Positions 9,911 to 18,666 of a stretch of DNA of 18,666 bases are shown one piece after another; the stretch's first letter is position 1, and every line of letters starts with the position of its first letter. The position numbers were made by a program, and so were the translations under genes. The stretch lies in assembly GCA_015852425.1 (NCBI GenBank), contig JAAAIG010000027.1:15051-33716 (forward strand), read 5' to 3'. Below the pieces are notes generated by a model that was given only the letters and a program-made list of their open reading frames with translations, was not told the origin of the DNA and ran no database searches. Source of the stretch: Gryganskiella cystojenkinii. Taxonomy: Eukaryota; Mortierellomycota; Mortierellomycetes; Mortierellales; Mortierellaceae.

Positions 9911-12900
9911 ATGACCTTTTGTGACGTGGAAGGATGGGGCGTCTTCAGTCATAGACGCGCCATGGATTTCACCATGTGTTTCCAGGACAGGTAAAATCTC
10001 ATCACCAACTACCACACTCCACACCGTCGAGCGCCATAGAGTTCTTTTTGGGGAGAGCCAGGCAGACGTCCTCTTTGTCGTTTTTTTTTTACTCACTCAA
10101 GATTTTATTTTTATGACACCGTGTCGTATTGTGATGTCTTTAAGTGTGATCACACTAGTCCCGAGTGTGGCCCTGCTGGTATTCCTCTCTCCGAGACTGC
10201 ACAAGATCCTGGGTAAAGGCCGATTGGAGGGTGTGCGGGCCGGAGTCGTCTTTTACCTCAAAATGTTGACGCTTTTGGCCACCGTTGCCGTTCAGTGTGC
10301 ACTCATGGCCCAAATTGTCTCCAGTACTGGCTACACTTCTTCGTCTGTCTTGAGTACCGCTCTTTACATCGCGTCCTTGGTAAGTTTGTGACCTTTTTCT
10401 TTTCATGGTCTACATACACACGCACGCTTTGCGACCTCAGTTATCGTGATACCACGCCTTATTGTCTGTTTTTGATGCATCCCTAAAATGGCAAATATGT
10501 CCGCACCGACCTCGGGGTTTTTTTTGTTTTTTTCCTAATTCGAAAAACGAACTTATTTTCCGATACCTCTCCCTACCCGACTCTTTATCTCTCAACAAAA
10601 CTAGCTCGGAGCAACCCTGCTGCATTACTACGAGTTCTTCAACATGGTCAACCCTTCGGCGGGTCTCATGGTCTTTTGGTTGTTCACTGGTTTCTTCTCA
10701 ATCTTCCCAACCCGTTCCTGGATTCAAGAATCGCCTTCAGGACTTAATGGTGGTGGTGAACCCAACTCTGTCCCAGTTTTGAAGTTGGTTTTCACGATCC
10801 TCTCGTTCTTGATGTTCATCCTCGAGAACATCCCTCGTTCGGACCGCCCCAGTTACAAGCGTCAACAGGCCATTGTCATTATTGAAAACGTCAACCAATC
10901 CAACCCTTCGCCCGAACCCTATGCCAATTTTTTTACAAAGATCACGTTCTTTTGGCTGGTCCCTCTCTTGCGCCTGGGCAAGACCAGGACATTGAAGATG
11001 GAAGATCTCTACAACATTCATCCCAAACTTCTCAGTTATCCCTTGTACTTGACCACCAAGGCCAAGATGGACGCGGATGAGGCCATAGCTCTCGAAAAGA
11101 TTGCTCAAGAGACGCTTGTCGAGGCTCAAGCCATCAAGGACGGCACCTCGACTGTCAAGGCGAAGAAGACGCAAAAAGGCAAGATCAATCTAGTCTCGAC
11201 GGTCATGCACACGGTCGGGTATGGGTTCCTTGCGGCGATCATCCCTCGTCTGTTGTACATTGCCGCGCTCTACGTCCGCCCAATCTTGTTTTCACAGCTG
11301 ATTGGATTTGTGAGCAGTTACTCCAAAGTCGACAGTACTGTCGTGCCTCAAGACCCCTGGATTGGCTTCGGATTGCTGATTGCAGTCTTTTGTTCCGCCA
11401 TGTTTTCGTCCATCTTTGATGGTCAGTTCCAAAACATTTGCTACAATTCGTCCCTCAAGGCACGCGGTGTTTTTGTCTCGTTGATTTACCGAAAGGCCCT
11501 GAGATTGAGCTCGACCAACAAACAAGAGGGCATGGGTGCGATCGTGAACCATATGAGTACCGATGTCGACAAGGTCGTGGCGTGTTTCCAGATCTTGCAT
11601 CTCTCCTGGAGTTCCATCCTTGAGGTTATCATCGCGCTGGTCTTGCTTTATAACCAGGTTCAATATGCGCTCTTTGCCAGTGTTGGTGTCATTATGGTCA
11701 TTATTGCAATCGTCGGTATATGTTCGCCCCACGTTGGCAAGTACCAGAAATTGATGATGAAGGCTTCGGACCAGCGCATGAAGTTGGTCACTGAACTCGT
11801 CAACTATATGAAGTCGATCAAGCGTAAGTTCCTCTTTTGTTTCTCTTTTAATATGCAACTTGAATTATGGCCACCTCCTGTCAGTCATCCTAATATACGA
11901 TCCTCGCTTATACATTTCGCCCTCTTTGTAACAGTCTATGCTTGGGAACCCTACTTCAAGAAGAAGATTGCCGATATCCGCATGGTTCAGCTCAACCACC
12001 TTCGTGTCTTCTACTGCTGGATCACGGTCTTGGCCACGTTCATGAACTGTGTCATTCCTTTTTCGACATTTGCCACGCTCTCTGTCTACACTGCGATCTC
12101 CGCTGCGTCCAAATCTCCTCTGAACATCCAACGTATCTTCACGACCATCACGTTGATGAACATGCTGGATGATCCTGTTGGCATGATCAATCAGTCCATG
12201 TCCGCCATAGTTTCTGGTGCCGTTGCTTACAAACGTCTCCGTGACTTCTTGAACTCTGAAGAGGTCGATGATGAGAACGTGATCCAATCCATGGACGTCG
12301 AGGCCTCCGAGTTTGCCTACGAGATCCAGAACGGTACTTTTGGTTGGTATACCCCTGAGGCAATCGAGTCCGCCCTCGAGAAGAACAAGAAGGAAGCCGA
12401 GGCCAAGGCCAAGGCTGATGCCGCCGCTGCCAAGAAGAACAAGAACAAGAAGGCTACAAATGATGTCAAGACTTCTGAAGATGAGCTTGTCCTTGCGGAT
12501 ATTAAGGGTGAGAAATCCGAGATCGAATCGACCAATGAAGAAGAGGGTAAGAAGGCTGTTGAGTCCGCGACTCTTACAACCGAAGAGTTCCGTGACAGCC
12601 TTGGACCTGTATTGCACGATATCCAACTCAAGATTCGTCGAGGTGCCTTGACTGCTGTGGTTGGTCGTGTCGGTGAGGGCAAATCTTCCCTTGTTGGCGC
12701 TCTTTTGGGTGAGATGCACAGGTACTCGGGTTCAGTCCATGCCTATGGCTCCGTCGCCTATGTCGCTCAGTCTGCATGGATCTTGAACGACACGGTCCGA
12801 AACAACATCTTGTTTGGTAAAGAGTATGATCGCGAACGGTACTTGAGCACCATCCGGGCCTGTGCCCTGATCCCCGATTTGAAGATGTTGGTCAACAATG

Positions 12901-15365
12901 ACAAGACCGTCATTGGTGAAAAGGTAAAAAAAGAAAAAATAAGAAAATACTCCACACATGTATACGAATTGTTACATACATACTGAATTACCTTTCCTCT
13001 TTCTTCTCTTTTTATTTTTCTTCGCGTCTCACAGGGTATCAACTTGTCTGGAGGACAGAAGCAACGTATCTCAATTGCTCGTGCAGTCTACGCAAACGCG
13101 GACGTGTACATCTTTGATGACCCCCTCTCAGCTGTCGATGCCCATGTCGATCATCACATCTTTGAGCATGCATTGACTTCGATCCTGGCCAACAAGACCC
13201 GTATCCTCGTTACGAACGGTGTCTCGCACTTGAAGGAGGTCGATCAGATTGTTGTAATCAAGGCTGGCAAGGTATCTCAGGATGGTACCTATGAGGAACT
13301 GATCCAGGATGCCGAGGGTGATCTTTACCGCCTGATCCAGGAGAGTAATGTTGTTGCGTCAAGCAAGAAGGACGAGACCAAGCATGGAGAAGAGTCTAAC
13401 GCGGACTCGGATTCTCTTAGCTCGGGCGACGAAGACGATGATGGTGTCATTGGTGGTGGATCCTCCGATGAGATGACACAGGCAGCCGAGTCTGCGACCG
13501 AGAAGCGACCCATCTACAAGCGTTCTAAATCCTCAAAGGCCAAGCATATCAACGAGGACGAGATCGAGCTGGATGACAAGGACGAAGTCGATGCCGAAAT
13601 TGAAGCCAGCGGCCGGGTCGGTTGGACTGTCTATAGGTTTTACATGAAGACCTGGGGTGTGACCGGCATCGCGATCTTTTTGCTTTCTTCGTTCAGTTTC
13701 TTGGCCGTGAACATCGGAACCCAACTTTGGTTGCAAAACTGGGGCAAGGAGAATGAAAAGGCGGCGCACCTTGGAATCGAACCGGAACATACGACCCACT
13801 GGTGGATCATGACCTATTTCGGATGGATTATCTCTTATTCGATTCTTTTGGGGTTCGCCATCGGCTTTTCGATGATCTTTATGGCCCGTCGTGCCTCGAA
13901 GCAACTGCACCTCTCCATGTTGAAGGCTTTAATTCGCTCGCCCATGAGCTTTTTCGATGTCACGTCCTCGGGCAAGATTGTCAACCGTTTCGCACACGAT
14001 ATTTCCTCGGTCGATATCGAGTTGCCCCTACAGTTCTTGAACTTTTTGTTCATCATCATGGCGGCGATTGGTATCTTTGCATTCTGTGTGATCGCGAGTC
14101 CGTATTTCCTGATCATGATGGTCCCTCTCGGCTATATTTACTATATCCTCGGTGTCTTCTTCCTGGTCACGTCCCGAGAGATCAAACGTCTGGATTCCGC
14201 GGCTCGTTCTCCCATGTACGCTCATTTCGGTGAGACCTTGGCTGGATTGGTCACCATCCGTGCTTTCCACGATGCAGACCGGTTTGCAGTCCAGGCGACA
14301 AAGTTGCTCGATCGTTCGCAACAGACCAGTTATTTGACCAATGCGACCACGCGCTGGCTGCAGATCATGCTCGACTTCTTGAGTACCTTGGTTCTCTGCT
14401 TCGTTGCCCTCCTCGCCATCGTCCAACGCAACTCTGTCCAAGTCGGCTACTTCTCGATCGTACTCTCTCAGATTGGTAGCTTGACTATAATCATGTCTCG
14501 TATTCTCAGTATCATTTGTATCATCGAGACCTCAATCGTCTCTGTTGAACGTGTTCGTGAATACTCCATGCTCACCTCCGAGGCCCGTGATGTCATCCCT
14601 GACAGCAAGACCCCCGAAGCCTGGCCCCAGACTGGAGAGCTCGTCTTTAATGATTTCTCCACCCGTTACCGAGATGGTTTGGACTTAGTCCTTAAGAATG
14701 TAGATGTCACCATTGCAGGCGGCTCTCGCGTTGGTGTCGTCGGACGAACCGGTGCCGGTAAATCCAGTGTGACCATGGCCCTTTTCCGTATCATCGAAGC
14801 TGCCTCCGGTTCTATCTCCATTGACGGTGTCGATATCTCAACTCTTGGATTGACCGAGCTCCGATCCAGATTAACGATTATCCCTCAGGACCCCTTCCTT
14901 TTCGGAGACTCGATCCGAACCAACCTCGATCCCTTTGGGACCCATACGGATGCTGATATCTGGTCGGCCTTGGAATCAGCCTCGCTCAAGAGTTATGTCT
15001 TGAATCTGGCGGATGGTCTGTCGGCGATGGTCGAGAACGGGGGCGAGAACATGTCGTTGGGTCAACGTCAGTTGATGAGTTTGGCCCGCGCCATGTTGTC
15101 GAAGAACACGCGTATCTTGTGTTTGGACGAGGCCACCGCCGCCATCGATGTTGAGACCGACAATGCCATCCAGCGTGCGTTGCGACGCGAGTTCAAAAAC
15201 TGTACGGTCTTGACGATCGCGCACAGGATCAACACTATTATGGACAGTGACAAGATCTTGGTCCTTGATCATGGTCGCGTTGCCGAGTATGATGCACCCC
15301 AGACACTCTTGCAGAACCAAGAGAGTATCTTTTACAGTCTCGCGCACAAGAGCGGGAACGCTTAG
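9911..15365 (+). CDS. ABCC-type (MRP/YCF1-like) ABC transporter (1617 aa)
   Basis: ATP-driven exporter, in this family typically moving glutathione conjugates, metals or organic anions across the vacuolar or plasma membrane. Exons: 9911-9990, 10145-10379, 10605-11823, 11935-12923, 13035-15365; phases agree. The start MTFCDVEGWGVFS matches the usual ABCC N-terminus. Order: five-helix TMD0 (about 28-178); L0 linker with ANFFTKITFFWLVPLLRLG; TMD1, with its IKLYAWEPYF segment spanning the third intron; NBD1 with Walker A GRVGEGKSS (755-763), LSGGQ (845-849) and VYIFDD (865-870); an acidic linker to about 1036; TMD2; and NBD2 with Walker A GRTGAGKSS (1411-1419), MSLGQ (1514-1518), catalytic Glu1540 in CLDEATAAID and switch His1571. 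NBD1 has Asp870 in place of the catalytic Glu, as usual in ABCC. It also has Asn902 at the switch-His position and a charged insertion at about 655-735. At 1617 residues it is somewhat longer than YCF1 or MRP1, largely through the insertion and linker. A neighbouring aldehyde dehydrogenase and reductase would fit detoxification. Confidence 0.96.
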
Positions 15366-15461
15366 AACAAGTTAATCATCTATGATTTCGTTATATACTT
15401 TTTGCTTTTATCGTCCCATATTAATGTCCTCCACATGTACTATTATCCCTGCTACGCTACA

Positions 15462-15467
15462 AATAAA
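15462..15467 (+). terminator. Polyadenylation signal of the ABC transporter gene
   Basis: A perfect AATAAA lies 97 bases after the stop codon at 15363-15365, on the coding strand, in AT-rich sequence with TTATTATTTTTTT downstream. The location suits a 3' UTR of about 110 to 130 bases. The signal would overlap the end of the decayed gene on the other strand only marginally, if at all. Confidence 0.5.
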
Positions 15468-15525
15468 TGACAGCTGTATTCATATTTAAATTTATTATTT
15501 TTTTGGAGAAGCTAAACAGCGCCCT

Positions 15526-15950
15526 CTACCTCTTAATCGGTGCTTCCATTTTCTTATTGAGTGGAATTTTGACCCTCATTCGGTATCCCTTTGACATACG
15601 CAGGGCTAGGATTTGACCGCAAATGTGTAAACTCACTTTTATTTTTTGAAGCAAACGTGGGCACAGGCTGCGCCAGAACGTCATCCAAGTCCTCCTAAAA
15701 CTGCTCCTTTTTATGGGTCCTCATAAAAGCTGCTCGTGGCCGCCTACAGACGTGTAATGAGAAGATAAAATGTGAGCTAGTCACGCAAACAGAAGGCAGT
15801 GTGTGTTGCTGGTGATGTGGGATTTGACGGGTTGCCTGCACGTCACCTTGATGTCCCAGGTGTTGGCCTCGAAGCAGAACTAGGTCTGTTCGGGGATGGC
15901 TCCAAAAACGGCGACAAAGTTGGCCATGAGTTTTACGTGGTCAGCCACGG
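15526..15950 (-). pseudogene. Decayed multi-exon gene of unknown family
   Basis: Three pieces on the minus strand read like protein and are bounded by splice-like signals. Piece A (15950-15847) follows a CACACACAG acceptor, reads AVADHVKLMANFVAVFG and later FCFEANTWDIK, is broken by TAG at 15882-15880 where Trp would fit well, and ends in AAG before GTGACG. Piece B (15743-15637) follows TCTGTAG, has a TAG at 15697-15695, and continues EDLDDVLAQPVPTFASKNK to a GTGAGT. Piece C (15605-15526) follows CCTAG and reads LRMSKGYRMRVKIP to a TAG stop. The frame from A to B does not fit, and the A-B gap of 103 bases is intron-sized while the B-C gap of 31 is too short. I cannot name the family. Chance coding-like sequence remains possible. 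No upstream exon is visible before the neighbouring gene's stop at 16131. Confidence 0.42.
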
Positions 15951-16068
15951 CTGTGTGTGAATTGCTGGTGAGTGCGGTGGATGAGTAAGAGAATAAGGCG
16001 AAATTCGCGATGCCATGTTGCGATGATGCAGTCACCTTTGTCGATTTAATTGCGAACAGCGCATGGTT

Positions 16069-16074
16069 TTTATT
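16069..16074 (-). terminator. Polyadenylation signal of the reductase gene
   Basis: AATAAA reads on the minus strand 57 bases past the stop codon at 16133-16131, within AT-rich sequence. Distance and orientation fit a short fungal 3' UTR. Confidence 0.45.
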
Positions 16075-16130
16075 TTAATTCAGTGGCGACTTCATTGTAT
16101 CCAAGGCACTTATAGGTAGTTACATGTATC

Positions 16131-17837
16131 CTACAGATTGGAATCGCTCTTCAAGGACAAAACCAGCTTGCCAAACTGGGCTCCAGCCTTGAGGACCTTG
16201 AACGCCTCTTCAGCAGACTCAAGGCCAGGCCAGACCTGACTGACCACAGGTTTGATCTTGTGCTTCGCAACAAAGTCAACCATCTCGCCAAACTCGATGC
16301 GCGACCCCTAGGAGAAAAACACAGTTGTTCACGTTAGCTAATGATTTTGAACATCCCCTATGTTCTGCTTGCTTCGCCGAAGATTGTGTTGACCGCTCCG
16401 TTAAACAAGGACTCACCATGGTGCTTCCACGGACTTCGATGTTGCGCAAGACGGCATGCATGTTATAGTCGACCTCGAACTTAACGGTCATTCCATAGGA
16501 GACAATGATGCCTCCCATGCGAAGAAGCTTAGTGAAGGCCTGGAAGCCATCACCTCCAGCACCGTCAATGACTACGTCAAAGGGTTCGCCGTGAGTAAGA
16601 TTTTGAAGTTGGGAATCCCACTTGTCTATGTAGTGGATGTCAATGAATTAGAGGACAGGAGCGTTAGAGGCGCATAAATAATTGCAGCGATTCGAAATGA
16701 AACTAAGGCATATGAATGAACTCGTAGGTGGCACGGTACCTGCTTTGTAGTTGACACCTCCCCGAGCACCAAGCTCGATAGCCTTGAGGATCTTGGCATC
16801 GTCCGATGAGTTGACATAAACATTGGCGCCAGCAGCAACACAGAACACCAGAGCCATCAGAGCAACACCTCCACCTATCGGATAATCATTCAGAGGAGGA
16901 CGATAAATGCGCCGGTTCAGTCTCTACCTTGTGCCGTTTCCATAGGTGCCATACATGATCAACATTGAGTGCGGCGAAATAGACTAGTGAGGGTGCTTTT
17001 TATCTTTTCTGTCCATCGATTGTCTTTTTGAAATTGCTTACCAGCTCCAGTAATAAGGACGTTCTGGCCTTTGCGGACTTGTCCCTTGGTGAATACAGCA
17101 CGATATGCGGTCAGACCAGCCAGAGGCAGGGCAGCAGCCTCGGCGTCAGTCAAGTGGTCAGGGACCTTGAAGAGATCGTCTTGCTGCCCGACAAAGTGCT
17201 CCGAAAAGAGGCCTATGGAGAGCGATACGGGCAATGAGTCAGGAATATATGTAAAAAGAATCGAACCCCGCACCAAAAAAAAAAAAAAAAAAAAAAAATC
17301 CTTACCGGGAGCAGGCCCACCACCAAGGATGTAGTAGTCCTCCTCAGGTCCCCTGGGGTCCTTGGTCCAGCCGACCGAGGGCATGACAACAACACGATCG
17401 CCAACCTTGTGCTTGGACGAGTTGCCCTTGACTTCTACGATTTTACCAACACCATCTGCTCCCATAACCGAGCCGAACTCAATGACCTAAATAGCAACAT
17501 AACAACAACCGAAGGGTGAGTACAAATATGACCATTTGCACCCTCTCCAACAAATCTGGTCGGGGAAACAAAACAAATCGCGTCCCCACAAATATGATTT
17601 GGGGACACAAAACAAAATCACGTCGGACAACGTGAAACACGGTAGCACCAAGTATGTTCTATCTCGTACAGGATACACTCCCTTGCGGATCCAGACCTCG
17701 CGGTGGTTGAACGCGACAGCGTGAACGTCCAACAGAGCCTGACCATCCTCTGTGAGTTCGGGTTTGGGGATATCGACCAGCTTGGCGTTGTGATAGGTGG
17801 GCTCAAAGTTGGTCTTTTCGACGATAATAGCCTTCAT
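16131..17837 (-). CDS. Medium-chain dehydrogenase/reductase, quinone-oxidoreductase type (346 aa)
   Basis: NAD(P)H-dependent oxidoreductase of the zinc-free MDR group; the substrate could be a quinone, enone or alcohol and is not readable. Exons on the minus strand: 17837-17670, 17486-17306, 17212-17042, 16874-16740, 16625-16417, 16307-16131. Phases agree and yield 346 residues, the usual MDR size. The N-terminal GroES-like part has AFNHREVWIRKG (42-53), where zinc-dependent relatives carry a catalytic Cys, then GSVMGADGVGKIVEV (61-75) and VGDRVVV. The sequence DAEAAALPLAGLTAYRAV precedes the Rossmann fold, whose glycine motif ITGAGGGV spans the third intron at about 170-177. VVIDGAGGDG (about 235-244) is the second cofactor-side motif. 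The C-terminus is Ser-Asn-Leu, only weakly like a peroxisomal signal. The second intron contains a run of 24 A on the plus strand. The start at 17837 has A at -3. The gene is convergent with the ABC transporter. Confidence 0.93.
17275..17298. repeat. Homopolymer run, 24 A (T on the coding strand)
   Basis: The run lies inside the second intron of the reductase gene, five bases from the GTAAGG donor on the coding strand. On the other side it abuts GGTGCGGGGTTCGATTC followed by TTTTT on the coding strand, which resembles a tRNA T-arm and a Pol III stop. Run length may vary between isolates or be miscounted by sequencing. Confidence 0.85.
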
Positions 17838-17970
17838 ATTGTTTGCAGTTGTGGTTGTGGTTGTTGAGTGTGGGTGTTATTTTTGTGAAAGAAAGAGGAG
17901 GGTGTGTGCGGTGTTAAGAGTGTGTAACGAGTAGTTGTGAATGAAGCGAGAAAGAGGGGTCGGCCGACAG

Positions 17971-17978
17971 CTTTTATA
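17971..17978 (-). promoter_or_regulatory. TATA box of the reductase gene
   Basis: TATAAAAG reads on the minus strand 141 bases before the start codon at 17837. The leader between is rich in CA and CAACCACAAC-like repeats on the coding strand. It is the same core sequence as in the ABC transporter promoter. Confidence 0.58.
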
Positions 17979-18133
17979 AGGTCCTGAGCAAAAGTGGGAT
18001 GTGACTAGGCTCGACCCATGCTCTGTAAAATGCTGGTAAGAAACCCGGGGTTTGCCCATGAGAACTCTAAAAAGAGAGGTGCATACAGCGCGTTGTAACT
18101 GGAAGGCGTCCTTCTGCGTTTTAAAATGGAAGG

Positions 18134-18152
18134 TTCAAAAATTACGTGTTTT
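18134..18152. repeat. 19-base direct repeat, left copy
   Basis: It matches 18536-18554 at 18 of 19 positions; the difference is G versus A at 18148/18550. The distance between copies is 402 bases. The shared core contains TTACGT, and the right copy also shares TACGTATTTT with positions 56-65 at the other end of the window. Confidence 0.6.
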
Positions 18153-18535
18153 TGGATGGCGCATTTCAGAGCGGAGAGTGTAATTGAAAATCATAAAATG
18201 AGGAGTCTTTCAGCCCCTGTAACTTCACTTCCTTTTTGGAATTGTTTCTGGCAAGTTCCCACGTTTGTCGCCGATCGGGTTTCTTTCTTCCGGGCCAGCC
18301 GATTTTCGCTTCGGACTGCATCCTACACATACGCAACGCACAGCTCTGAAGAAATTTAGTTGGCGAAATATTACAAATGCGCTGATTATTAATAATGAAA
18401 AAAGGAATACGGATGCCCTTTCGAAAGCACTGCGGAGGTGTGGAACAAGTTTGCAGTTATAGGGGAAAAAAAAGGAAGAAGCTCCTGTCCAGATTATCAT
18501 AGTCACCCTCATGTACAAGCGAATCTTCTGACGTC

Positions 18536-18554
18536 TTCAAAAATTACGTATTTT
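18536..18554. repeat. 19-base direct repeat, right copy
   Basis: Second copy of the repeat at 18134-18152, with one mismatch. It lies within AT-rich DNA about 110 bases before the window end. Confidence 0.6.
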
Positions 18555-18666
18555 ATTTCTGCCAATCGATAGTTCACCTTCGAGTACAATAATATCTAGG
18601 GCTCGCGCTCGCCAAATATAAATTTAAAAGGTAGGAATGAACATAAGGGGAAGGCCGAATAAAATT

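Larger units (their letters stand above)
17979..18666. other. AT-rich non-coding region with short repeats
   Basis: No gene is supported; open frames at 18126-18359, 18225-18518 and 18265-18462 lack motifs and overlap each other. A 19-base direct repeat with one mismatch occurs at 18134-18152 and 18536-18554 (core TTCAAAAATTACGT). A loose inverted repeat pairs AAATTTAGTTGGCGA near 18353-18367 with CGCCAAATATAAATTT near 18612-18627. The region may hold distal promoter sequence of the reductase or a worn transposon remnant; no coding part of an element is seen. Confidence 0.5.

Noticed and set aside
9921..10391. Single-frame start for the transporter at 9921
   Set aside because: The frame crosses intron-like sequence. 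Splicing 9990 to 10145 instead gives the ABCC N-terminus MTFCDVEGWG...CFQDSVITLVPS.
11865..12719. 284-residue open frame on the minus strand
   Set aside because: It is antisense to transporter exon 4, whose sense frame carries conserved ABCC motifs.

Overview
This window is nuclear DNA from a filamentous or early-diverging fungus. Genes carry many short spliceosomal introns (about 90 to 230 nt, one of 496 nt) with GTRAGT/GTAAAA-like donors and CTAAC-like branch points. Intergenic DNA is full of long A and T runs, and three promoters carry TATA boxes. Gene style and protein flavour suggest Mucoromycota, perhaps the Mortierella group. That placement is inference, since no marker gene is present. 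I see no mobile element with coding capacity, CRISPR array, rRNA gene or intact tRNA gene.

Layout, left to right: (1) 1-950, non-coding, holding the upstream region and a possible 5' UTR intron of the next gene. (2) 951-2300 (+), an intronless Ser-rich protein of unknown function. (3) 2481-4789 (-), a six-exon NAD(P)-dependent aldehyde dehydrogenase, convergent with gene 2. (4) 5201-8182 (-), a seven-exon NSUN2/Trm4 RNA cytosine-5 methyltransferase. (5) 8183-9910, a 1.7 kb gene-free stretch between divergent genes. (6) 9911-15365 (+), a five-exon full-length ABCC (MRP/YCF1-type) transporter of 1617 residues. (7) 15366-16130, a spacer holding what looks like a decayed multi-exon gene. (8) 16131-17837 (-), a six-exon medium-chain dehydrogenase/reductase of the zinc-free quinone-oxidoreductase type. 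(9) 17838-18666, its promoter and AT-rich DNA with short repeats.

Exon boundaries were worked out by hand. For the four spliced genes, every junction has GT...AG ends, the reading phases add up across all exons, and the joined proteins keep the family motifs. Final lengths are 468, 755, 1617 and 346 residues.

Working together: the aldehyde dehydrogenase, ABCC pump and quinone-oxidoreductase-like enzyme could all serve detoxification of carbonyls or xenobiotics, and these three have TATAAAA-type promoters. The tRNA methyltransferase lies between them and instead has a CACGTG palindrome upstream. The genes are not an operon, and a shared pathway is only a hypothesis. I found no clear undescribed system. 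The best leads are the decayed gene at 15526-15950, the unusual first nucleotide-binding domain of the ABC transporter, the in-phase alternative donor in the aldehyde dehydrogenase, and the motif repeat in the Ser-rich protein.
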